Shown here: positions 1 through 5,040 of the stretch, in pieces
How positions within the stretch are numbered: position 1 is the first letter of the stretch
Layout of the letters: every line of letters begins with the position of its first letter
Origin: an uncultured Propionibacteriaceae bacterium
GTDB taxonomy: Bacteria; Actinomycetota; Actinomycetes; Propionibacteriales; Propionibacteriaceae
Assembly: GCA_937859105.1 (NCBI GenBank)
Contig: CALMAD010000342.1
Span: forward strand, 1-6,813
Length of the DNA stretch: 6,813 nucleotides
Direction: 5' to 3'
Position numbers and translations under genes: made by a program
Notes under the pieces: generated by a model
The model's input: only the letters and a program-made list of their open reading frames with translations
Told to the model about the DNA's origin: nothing
The model's database searches: none

Positions 1-236
1 CCGGACGCCGACTGCACCAGCTCGAACAGGTCGCGCTCGTCGGCGTCCGCGAACGCGTAGAGGGTCAGCGAATCCTGCCGGACGACCAGGCTCGTCGCGA
101 CCGTCGCCGGCTCGCCGAGCCGCACGGACGCCACGACCGCCGGCGTGCACAGGGCCCGGAAGCCGACGCCCCCGACGTCCAGCACCACCCACGTGGCGCC
201 GGCCGCCGTGACGGTGCCGGTCAACTGGGCGATCAT
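1..236 (-). CDS. ruvA: Holliday junction branch migration protein RuvA, N-terminal part (runs off the window)
   Basis: RuvA tetramers bind four-way DNA junctions and load the RuvB motor for branch migration in recombinational repair. The visible 78 codons start MIAQLTGTV and contain the VGGVGF strand and the VVRQDSLTLYAFAD segment, which match the OB-fold domain I of RuvA. ADERDLFELVQSASG begins the first helix-hairpin-helix region, and the gene leaves the window there. The ATG at 236-234 overlaps the ruvC stop codon (ATGA), indicating translational coupling. RuvB is expected next, outside the window. The identification rests on the conserved N-terminus and on the ruvC neighbour; the acidic domain III cannot be seen. 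Confidence 0.95.
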   Translation of the reverse strand, partial: MIAQLTGTVTAAGATWVVLDVGGVGFRALCTPAVVASVRLGEPATVATSLVVRQDSLTLYAFADADERDLFELVQSAS

Positions 237-799
237 GCGCGTCTCCTCTCCGCGGCCCGGGCGCGCGCCCGAGCCTGCCCCTCGGCCAGCTCGCGGCGCA
301 CCTGCGCCTGCGCGAGGCGTGCCTGGGCGGGGGCGCGCCACAGGTGGCAGACGGCCAGCGCGACCGCGTCGGCCGCGTCGGCGGGCCGGGGGGCGGCGTC
401 CAGCTTCAGGATGCGCATCACCATGTGCCCGACCTGCGCCTTGTCGGCCCGGCCCGACCCCGTGATGGCCGCCTTTACCTCGCTCGGCGTGTGCTGCGCG
501 ACGGGCAGCCCGGCGCGCGTGCCCACGAGCAGCGCCACCCCGGACGCCTGCGCCGTGCCGATGATCGTCGTCACGTCGCGGCGCGCGAACACACGCTCGA
601 TCGCCATCGCGTCCGGACGGTACTCGGCCAGGAATTGCACGAGCGCGCGCTCCAGGTCGGCGAGCCGCTGGCCGGTGTCGCAGTCGGATGCCGTGCGCAC
701 CACGTCGGCGAGCAACAGCCGCGGCGTCCGGCCCGGGTCGCCCTCGACGATGCCCACACCACAGCGGGTCAGGCCCGGGTCGATCCCCAGCACGCGCAC
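233..799 (-). CDS. ruvC: Crossover junction endodeoxyribonuclease RuvC
   Basis: RuvC is the Holliday junction resolvase. It makes paired nicks in junctions bound by RuvAB, using two metal ions. The 188-aa product has the RNase H-like layout with all four catalytic acids in place: Asp7 in GIDPG, Glu68 in AIERVF, and Asp141 and Asp144 in PADAADAVALA. The core ends near residue 155. The last 30 or so residues form an Arg/Ala-rich basic tail, making the protein slightly longer than the usual 160-180 aa. The start is GTG (799-797), preceded by a strong GGAGGTGA ribosome site 4 nt upstream. It lies 35 bp downstream of yebC and overlaps ruvA by 4 bp. A LexA-type box sits immediately upstream, so SOS induction is likely. 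Confidence 0.97.
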   Translation of the reverse strand: MRVLGIDPGLTRCGVGIVEGDPGRTPRLLLADVVRTASDCDTGQRLADLERALVQFLAEYRPDAMAIERVFARRDVTTIIGTAQASGVALLVGTRAGLPVAQHTPSEVKAAITGSGRADKAQVGHMVMRILKLDAAPRPADAADAVALAVCHLWRAPAQARLAQAQVRRELAEGQARARARAAERRRA

Positions 800-808
800 G
801 CTCTCACC

Positions 809-826
809 TCCGAACAGACGTTCGGA
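809..826 (-). promoter_or_regulatory. LexA (SOS) box in front of ruvC
   Basis: Between yebC and ruvC lies a perfect 7-bp dyad, TCCGAAC-N4-GTTCGGA. Its core CGAAC-N4-GTTCG is the recognition pattern known for LexA of mycobacteria and other actinomycetes, although the outermost consensus T/A bases are C/G here. It abuts a TACGAT -10-like hexamer upstream and runs into the GGAGG ribosome site of ruvC downstream. LexA bound here would block transcription of ruvC-ruvA. SOS control of ruvCAB is established in related bacteria; its action here is inferred from the site. Confidence 0.8.
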
Positions 827-831
827 TCGTA
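826..831 (-). promoter_or_regulatory. Candidate -10 element of an internal ruvC promoter
   Basis: TACGAT on the minus strand fits the actinobacterial TANNNT -10 pattern and lies directly before the LexA dyad. This would place the transcription start inside the dyad and give a leader of roughly 20 nt. No convincing -35 hexamer is seen at 16-18 nt; that stretch lies inside the end of yebC. The call depends on its position relative to the LexA box. Confidence 0.45.
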
Positions 832-834
832 ACG

Positions 835-1602
835 TCAGCCCTCCAGGTCGGCCAGGATTTCGTCCGGCACGTCTTCGTTGGAGTAGACGTTCTGGACGTC
901 GTCGACCTCCTCGATGGCGTCCAGCAGGCGGAAGAGCTTCTCCGCCGCGTCCTTGGCGTCGATCGCCTGGTCGTACTGCGGGCGGAACTCGAGCTCGGCC
1001 GACTCGTAGTCGTAGCCCGCCGCCTGCACCGCCTTGCGCACCTCGACGAAGCTGTTCGGGTCGGCGATGATCTTGAAGGTCTCGCCCTCGTCGGAGATGT
1101 CCTCCGGCTCCGCCTCCAGCGTCGCCTCGAGCAGATCGTCCTCGGAGATCTCGCGATCGCCCTGCTTCTTCGCGACCTCCACGACGCCCTGCCGGTCGTA
1201 GATGCGGCTCACCGAGCCGACGTCGGCCATCGTGCCGCCGTTGCGGGTGACCGCCACCTTCACGTCGGACGCCGTGCGGTTGCGGTTGTCGGTGAGGCAG
1301 TCGATCAGGATGGCGACGCCCGCCGGGCCGTAGGCCTCGTACGTGATCTCGATGTAGTCGACGGCGTCGGCCCCCGCGCCCGACCCGCGCTTGACGGCGC
1401 GGTCGATGTTGTCGTTCGGGACCGAGTTCTTCTTCGCCTTCTGGATCGCGTCGTAGAGGGTCGGGTTGCCCGCCGGGTCACCACCGCCGGTCCGCGCCGC
1501 GACCTCGATCTTCTTGATCAGGTTCGCGAACAGCTTGCCGCGCTTGGCGTCGATCGCCGCCTTCTTGTGCTTCGTGGTGGCCCACTTGGAGTGACCGCTC
1601 AT
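835..1602 (-). CDS. yebC: YebC/PmpR family protein (TACO1 family)
   Basis: This 255-aa protein has the family's usual length and its hallmark N-terminus, [15 protein letters not shown], followed by the conserved lysine-rich [16 protein letters not shown] segment, [21 protein letters not shown] and the YEAYGPAG motif. YebC-like proteins are cytoplasmic. They have been described both as DNA-binding regulators and, more recently, as translation factors that relieve ribosome stalling; mitochondrial TACO1 is a homologue. The sequence alone does not say which role applies here. The ATG at 1602-1600 is chosen because the conserved MSGHSKW starts there and AAGGGG lies about 8 nt upstream. An in-frame extension upstream to 1731 has no family similarity. 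ruvC and ruvA follow on the same strand. Confidence 0.96.
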   Translation of the reverse strand: MSGHSKWATTKHKKAAIDAKRGKLFANLIKKIEVAARTGGGDPAGNPTLYDAIQKAKKNSVPNDNIDRAVKRGSGAGADAVDYIEITYEAYGPAGVAILIDCLTDNRNRTASDVKVAVTRNGGTMADVGSVSRIYDRQGVVEVAKKQGDREISEDDLLEATLEAEPEDISDEGETFKIIADPNSFVEVRKAVQAAGYDYESAELEFRPQYDQAIDAKDAAEKLFRLLDAIEEVDDVQNVYSNEDVPDEILADLEG

Positions 1603-1639
1603 CCAGCGTTCCCCTTCGTCTCGTGATGTAACCGGCGAA

Positions 1640-1645
1640 AGTTTA
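1640..1645 (-). promoter_or_regulatory. Possible -10 element for yebC
   Basis: TAAACT on the minus strand lies about 38 bp before the yebC ATG in a locally AT-richer patch of an otherwise GC-rich spacer. It fits the TANNNT -10 pattern. No clear -35 hexamer is visible. This is a position-based suggestion only. Confidence 0.3.
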
Positions 1646-1696
1646 CCCTCCGCGAGCCGGAGCGCTCGGACGCGGCGTCCTCCCCGGCGCTGTCGG

Positions 1697-1735
1697 CGCT
1701 GTGGCTTGCTCACACCCCGTGGGCAAACCACAGCG
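1697..1735. repeat. Long imperfect inverted repeat (hairpin)
   Basis: An 8-bp arm CGCTGTGG (1697-1704) pairs with CCACAGCG (1728-1735). Inside it, TTGC (1706-1709) pairs with GCAA (1723-1726), and CAC (1711-1713) with GTG (1719-1721). The only interruptions are one C/A mismatch and one T-G wobble, and the loop is five bases (ACCCC). That is 16 paired positions of 17, far more than chance for an intergenic spacer. There is no T-tract on either side, so it is not a textbook terminator. It could be a cruciform or operator, an RNA hairpin in a leader, or a remnant of a mobile repeat. Confidence 0.7.
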
Positions 1736-1802
1736 GCCGGCGCGCTGCGTTCGGGGGTGCGGCGGGGGTCGCGGGGACCCGGGCGGGTCGGGTCCGGCGC
1801 CA

Positions 1803-1838
1803 GGTCCGGGTCCGGGTTCGGGTTCGGGTTCGGGCCGA
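1803..1838 (+). repeat. Hexamer tandem array with G-quadruplex potential
   Basis: Five consecutive hexamers, GGTCCG twice then GGTTCG three times, are followed by a degenerate GGCCGA. The phase gives five GGG tracts (1808-1834) separated by three-base loops TCC or TTC, which fits the usual G3-N1-7 quadruplex rule on the plus strand. More G-runs lie just upstream, between about 1753 and 1795. The array sits 160-190 bp before the sulfatase start. Hexamer arrays change length by slippage, so the copy number may vary between strains. A regulatory effect is inferred only. Confidence 0.75.
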
Positions 1839-1930
1839 GGCCGGGACGCGCGCCCGGATCGACGAAACCGCGGACACGCCCGTCTCGGTCACCGAAACAG
1901 GGACTGGCCCGCTGCTAGCGTCGCGGCCAA

Positions 1931-1951
1931 TCTCATAGTCACCCTATGGGA
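1931..1951 (+). promoter_or_regulatory. Operator-like dyad at the sulfatase promoter
   Basis: CATAG (1934-1938) and CTATG (1944-1948) form a perfect inverted repeat around a 5-base spacer, and the outer TC/GA bases extend it to 7 of 8 matching positions per arm. The left arm contains CATAGT, a plausible -10 hexamer (4 of 6 matches to TATAAT), so a protein bound here would block initiation about 55 bp before the start codon. The ATAG-N5-CTAT layout resembles the short AT-rich dyads bound by Rrf2-family regulators, and one such gene lies just beyond the sulfatase gene. That link is an inference. Confidence 0.45.
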
Positions 1952-1977
1952 AATGGCGGAAACCCGCCCTCAGCGCG

Positions 1978-1984
1978 AAAGGAG
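1978..1984 (+). promoter_or_regulatory. Ribosome binding site deciding the sulfatase start
   Basis: AAAGGAG lies 12 nt before the ATG at 1997. The earlier in-frame ATG at 1946 has no such site and lies inside the operator-like dyad. It would also add 17 residues with no sulfatase similarity. The start at 1997 is therefore preferred. Confidence 0.7.
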
Positions 1985-1996
1985 CGCGTCATCCTC

Positions 1997-3694
1997 ATGA
2001 ACAGCCGCATCGGTTCCGTGGAGCGACCCAACATCATCCTGGTGCAGGCGGATCAGCTTGCCGCCCGGGCGCTGGGAGCCTACGGGAACGGCTGTTCGCA
2101 GACCCCGACGATGGACGCCCTCGCCGACGACGGGGTCGTCTTCGAGCGGGCCTACTGCAACTCGCCGCTCTGCGCCCCGTCGCGGGCGTCCATGCTGACG
2201 GGGCAACTGCCGTCGGCGATCGGGGCGTACGACAACGCGTCCGACTTCGGGACGTCCGTGCCGACGTTCGCCCATCACCTCCGCCGCGAGGGCTACCGGA
2301 CGGCCCTCATCGGCCGCATGCACCTCATCGGCCCCGACCAGCAGCACGGCTTCGACGAGCGCCTCACCACCGACGTCTACCCGGCGACGTTCGACATGGT
2401 CCCCGACTGGAGCCTGGACGCCGGCGATCGCCTGCCCTGGTACCACAACGCCGAGAGCGTGCTGAATGCGGGCGTGGCGACGGCGACCGTCCAGCGGGAC
2501 TTCGACGAGGAGGTGACCTTCCGGTCCCTGCGCTACCTCGCCGACCGCGCGCGCGACCCGTCGGGGCAGCCGTTCTTCATGGTGACCTCGTTCATCCACC
2601 CGCACGACCCCTACGAACCGCCCGCCGAGCAGTGGCACCGCTACGACGGGGTCGAGCTCGACGCGCCGAGGGTGCCGACGATTCCGTGGGGCGAGCAGGA
2701 TCCCCACAGCCGCCGACTCCTCGCCATGTGCGGACTCGACCGGCAGACCCCGACCGACGAGCAGATCGCGCGGGCGCGCCGGGCGTACTACGCGTCCGTC
2801 ACGTTCGTCGACGACCAGATCGGACGCCTCGTCCGCCGGCTGGACGAGCTCGGGCTGCGCGACAACACGGTCGTCGTGGTCACGTCGGACCACGGCGACA
2901 TGCTCGGCGAGCGAGGGCTCTGGTACAAGATGTCGCCCTTCGAGGGGTCGGCGCGTGTCCCGCTGATCGTGCACGCCCCCGGACGCCTGCGGCCCGGCCG
3001 CGTCGGCCAGGTGGTCTCGCTGGTCGACCTGGCGCCCAGCCTCGTCGACATCGCGGGAGGCGCTCCCCCGGCTGGTGACGGGCGGAGCTGGTGGCCTCTC
3101 GCCCGCCAGGAGGCGTCCGAGGCGCCGGGAGAGGCGGTCATCGAGTACCTGGCCGAGGGCGTCAGCGCCCCCCACCTCACGCTCGTACGGGGTGCCCTCA
3201 AGCTCACCGTCTGCCCCGGCGACCCCGACCAGCTCTTCAACCTGGCCGACGACCCCGACGAACTGCGCAACCTGGCCGGCGAGCCGGGGTGGGCGTCCGT
3301 GCGCGAGGAACTGCGGGCGGCCCTGCTGGCCGGCCGGGACGTCGACGGGCTGCGCGACCGGGTCCGCTCCAGCCAGGATCGGCGCCGGCTCATCGCGGGG
3401 GCGCTGTCCGTGGGGCTGCCCACGGCGTGGGATCACGAGCACGCCGAGCTGTCGAGCGCCCGCTACGTGCGGGGCGACTTCTGGGGTGCCCTCGAACGCG
3501 GACGCCTCACGCCCGCCGACCTCGGCGCGACCGGGGCGGACGCCGCCTGCTCGGCGACGCCGACGGCGTCCCCGCCGGCCGCGCGGGTCGAGCCGACCGC
3601 GGACGGGGAGGTGGTCCCGCTGGCCGCGGGCGGCGTGGGCGAGGCGTCGCCGGCGTCCGCGCAGGGCGGGCGTCCGCGGAGCAGGGTCGCCTGA
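1997..3694 (+). CDS. betC: Sulfatase, choline-sulfatase type
   Basis: This 565-aa cytoplasmic-type sulfatase (no signal peptide) probably hydrolyses choline-O-sulfate to choline and sulfate, yielding sulfur and a glycine-betaine precursor. The active-site pieces appear in order: Asp19 in VQADQ, the formylglycine site Cys59 in CAPSR with Arg63, His109 in GRMHLIGPDQ, His201 in FIHPHDPY, Asp298-His299 in TSDHGD, and Lys311 in GLWYKMS. HGFDERLTTDVYP and DPDQLFNLADDPDELRNLA are typical of the choline-sulfatase branch. Residues about 455-505 match the small C-terminal domain of these enzymes. The Lys usual in GKxH is Arg107 here. Residues 510-565 are an Ala/Gly/Pro-rich tail beyond the usual length of about 510. 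It is the only plus-strand gene and converges on the Rrf2 gene. Other sulfate-ester substrates remain possible. Confidence 0.88.
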   Translation: MNSRIGSVERPNIILVQADQLAARALGAYGNGCSQTPTMDALADDGVVFERAYCNSPLCAPSRASMLTGQLPSAIGAYDNASDFGTSVPTFAHHLRREGYRTALIGRMHLIGPDQQHGFDERLTTDVYPATFDMVPDWSLDAGDRLPWYHNAESVLNAGVATATVQRDFDEEVTFRSLRYLADRARDPSGQPFFMVTSFIHPHDPYEPPAEQWHRYDGVELDAPRVPTIPWGEQDPHSRRLLAMCGLDRQTPTDEQIARARRAYYASVTFVDDQIGRLVRRLDELGLRDNTVVVVTSDHGDMLGERGLWYKMSPFEGSARVPLIVHAPGRLRPGRVGQVVSLVDLAPSLVDIAGGAPPAGDGRSWWPLARQEASEAPGEAVIEYLAEGVSAPHLTLVRGALKLTVCPGDPDQLFNLADDPDELRNLAGEPGWASVREELRAALLAGRDVDGLRDRVRSSQDRRRLIAGALSVGLPTAWDHEHAELSSARYVRGDFWGALERGRLTPADLGATGADAACSATPTASPPAARVEPTADGEVVPLAAGGVGEASPASAQGGRPRSRVA

Positions 3695-3739
3695 GCGCCC
3701 TGCCCCCACCGGTCGGTCGGCCGTCGTTCCCCTCGCGGC

Positions 3740-3775
3740 CCGGACGCCTGGTCAGCGGTTCTGCCAGGCGTCCGG
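3740..3775. terminator. Bidirectional hairpin between convergent genes
   Basis: CCGGACGCCTGG (3740-3751) and CCAGGCGTCCGG (3764-3775) form a perfect 12-bp stem around a 12-nt loop that contains the Rrf2 stop codon. It lies 45 bp after the sulfatase stop and overlaps the last codons of the Rrf2 gene. Position and symmetry suggest a terminator serving both convergent genes. There is no U-tract on either strand, which is common among proposed terminators in high-GC actinomycetes but lowers certainty. Each arm carries one copy of the over-represented heptamer GGACGCC. Confidence 0.6.
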
Positions 3776-4207
3776 CTCGCGGGTGAGGGACTCGACGTGC
3801 TCGGGGAGGCGTCCGCTGAGCAGGTCGGCGATGCTGACCTGGTCGAGCACGTCGCGCAGCGCCACCCGGACGGCGACCCACACCTTCGGCAGGTGCTCGG
3901 CGACCCCCGCGTAGGCCGTCTCGTGCGGACGCAGGCCCCGCACCTCGGCCAGCGGCCCGTCCACCGCGCGCAGGACGGCCCCGACCGCGATGTCCTCCGG
4001 CGGTTTCGCCAGGCGGTAGCCGCCGACGGGCCCCCGTTGGCTCGCCAGCAGCCCGGCCCGCTTCAGCTCGACCAGGATCGCCTCCAGGAACTTGCGGGGC
4101 AGGTGCTGCCCTTTCGCGAGCGCGCCCGCGGAGAGCGGCGCGCCGTCGTTGGCGGCCAGCTCCAGCAGGGCACGCACCGCGTACTCCGATTTCGCAGAGA
4201 TGTTCAC
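3752..4207 (-). CDS. Rrf2-family transcriptional regulator, cysteine-free
   Basis: This 151-aa protein is a dimeric winged-helix DNA-binding regulator of the Rrf2 family. The N-terminus NISAKSEYAVRALLELA is the family signature. The recognition helix region is LPRKFLEAILVELKRAGLL (residues 36-54) and the wing is SQRGPVGGYRLAKP (56-69), followed by the AVDGPLAEVRG linker. There is no cysteine anywhere, so unlike IscR or NsrR it cannot hold an Fe-S cluster on its own cysteines. Length and the C-terminal EPDAW ending fit the actinobacterial members. The start is GTG (4207-4205), because the conserved N-terminus begins there; the ribosome site is weak. The hydrolase gene lies 82 bp upstream on the same strand, and the sulfatase gene converges 57 bp away. 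Its target and signal are unknown; sulfur-related control is only a guess from the sulfatase neighbour. Confidence 0.9.
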   Translation of the reverse strand: MNISAKSEYAVRALLELAANDGAPLSAGALAKGQHLPRKFLEAILVELKRAGLLASQRGPVGGYRLAKPPEDIAVGAVLRAVDGPLAEVRGLRPHETAYAGVAEHLPKVWVAVRVALRDVLDQVSIADLLSGRLPEHVESLTREPDAWQNR

Positions 4208-4255
4208 AGGGTCATGCTCGCACGACCGCCTAGCTTCTCGCACGGCAGCCCCGCA

Positions 4256-4280
4256 CGGCGCCCCCACGCGGGGGCCGCCG
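4256..4280 (-). terminator. GC-rich hairpin after the hydrolase gene
   Basis: CCCCC (4261-4265) and GGGGG (4270-4274) face each other across ACGC. The stem continues outward through G4260-C4275 and then, past one bulged C, CGGC (4256-4259) with GCCG (4277-4280). It starts 10 bp beyond the hydrolase stop codon, where a terminator for the his-hydrolase transcript would be expected. There is no U-tract, so termination is inferred from position and stability. Confidence 0.45.
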
Positions 4281-4289
4281 CCGAGCCGG

Positions 4290-5036
4290 TCACCGGACGG
4301 CGTCGAGATACCCGGACGCCGCCCCGAGGATCGCGGCCTCGGCGTCCGCCCTGCTCACGGTTGGGACGCCGTCGCCCGCCTGCGGGCCGTAGCGCCCGAA
4401 GAACGCGTGGACGGCGCCCGGGATCACGACGAGGCGCGACCCGGCGGGCAGCCGGCCCACCCCCGCGCGGACGGCCGCGGCGTCCGCCACCTCGTCGCGC
4501 TCGGCCAGCAGGCTGAGCGCGGGCCAGGGCGCCCGGACGGTGACGTCCTGGGCCGGGTAGGACGCCATCAGGATCAGCCCGTGCACGCGGTCGGCGTGGC
4601 GCGAGGCGTAGTCGGCGGCCATCGCGCCGCCCAGCGAATGCCCGGCCAGGACGACCGGCGTCCCGGGGCCGATGCGCTCGACGAGGGCGTCCGCGCGGCC
4701 CTTGCCGAGCACGGCCAGGTCGGCGGGCATCTCCGGGATCCACGTCTCGACGCCGCGCGCCGCGAGCGCCCGCCCCAGCCACTCGTACGCCTGCGGGCGG
4801 ACCAGCCCGCCGGGGTAGAGGATCAGCGCGACCCGGCGCTCCCCCGTCGGCAGGATGTGCAGCACAGTGCCGCCCACGTTCTCGGTGCGCACCACGACGG
4901 ACGCCGACGCGGCGTCCGTCACGGCGTCCTGACCGACGACGAGCGGCGGGCGATCGACGATCGGGCGCAGCGTCCCGAGCCCGAACCCGAGGGCCAGCGC
5001 CAGCACGGCGATCAGGGCGACCTTCCACCGGCGCAC
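4290..5036 (-). CDS. Membrane-anchored alpha/beta hydrolase
   Basis: The 248-aa product begins VRRWKVALIA, followed by a hydrophobic stretch to about residue 22. This is an uncleaved signal anchor or signal peptide that would place the enzyme outside the membrane. The rest is an alpha/beta hydrolase fold: a strand-turn ALILYPGG (70-77) that can supply the oxyanion hole, the nucleophile elbow AGHSLGG with Ser134, a probable acid at Asp181 in LAERDEVAD, and His210 in GAVHAFFGRYGPQAGDG. The HaxFGxYGPQxGDG ending is characteristic of the Abhydrolase_5 family, whose substrates are mostly unknown. The GTG start at 5036-5034 has GAGGG 8 nt upstream and lies 4 nt after the hisA stop, so it is probably co-transcribed and translationally coupled with hisA. 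No histidine-related role follows from the sequence. Confidence 0.85.
   Translation of the reverse strand: MRRWKVALIAVLALALGFGLGTLRPIVDRPPLVVGQDAVTDAASASVVVRTENVGGTVLHILPTGERRVALILYPGGLVRPQAYEWLGRALAARGVETWIPEMPADLAVLGKGRADALVERIGPGTPVVLAGHSLGGAMAADYASRHADRVHGLILMASYPAQDVTVRAPWPALSLLAERDEVADAAAVRAGVGRLPAGSRLVVIPGAVHAFFGRYGPQAGDGVPTVSRADAEAAILGAASGYLDAVR
4896..4920. repeat. Perfect 11-bp inverted repeat inside the hydrolase gene
   Basis: GACGGACGCCG (4896-4906) and CGGCGTCCGTC (4910-4920) are exact reverse complements separated by ACG. The repeat contains two facing copies of the heptamer GGACGCC and encodes a poorly constrained Ala/Ser/Thr-rich linker just after the membrane anchor. It could fold into a very stable hairpin in the mRNA. 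Confidence 0.85.
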
Positions 5037-5040
5037 GGGA

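Larger units (their letters stand above)
1603..1996. other. 394-bp divergent intergenic region between yebC and the sulfatase gene
   Basis: I see no convincing gene here. The open frames that cross it encode low-complexity Gly/Ser, Arg/Thr or Pro/Arg runs produced by the repeats. From left to right it holds a possible yebC promoter, a GGACGC-G-GCGTCC palindrome (1668-1680), a 9-bp tandem duplication (CGGCGCTGT twice, 1685-1702), a long hairpin (1697-1735), a G-tract-rich stretch (about 1753-1838) ending in a hexamer array, the short dyad TCGGT-C-ACCGA (1885-1895), and an operator-like dyad just upstream of the sulfatase gene. It must carry the promoters for both divergent genes. Confidence 0.7.

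Noticed and set aside
688..1626. A 312-codon plus-strand open frame opposite yebC
   Set aside because: It is antisense to a clearly conserved YebC protein. Its Val/Leu/Arg/Asp-rich repetitive translation is typical of a shadow frame.
1803..1838. CRISPR-like repeat array
   Set aside because: Units are 6 bp, contiguous and without spacers, so this is a microsatellite. No CRISPR array is present in the window.
1946..1996. Upstream ATG as start of the sulfatase
   Set aside because: It lies within the operator-like dyad, has no Shine-Dalgarno sequence, and adds residues with no family similarity. The ATG at 1997 has AAAGGAG.
1701..2000. Small open frames with SGSGSG or RTRTRT runs in the divergent spacer
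   Set aside because: Both runs are translations of the hexamer array in different frames. They have no ribosome site and no recognisable domain.
1970..3709. A 579-codon open frame on the minus strand opposite the whole sulfatase gene
   Set aside because: It is a shadow of the GC-rich plus-strand gene. The translation is Arg/Gly/Ala/Val-rich with no family signature, while the plus strand has a complete sulfatase active site.
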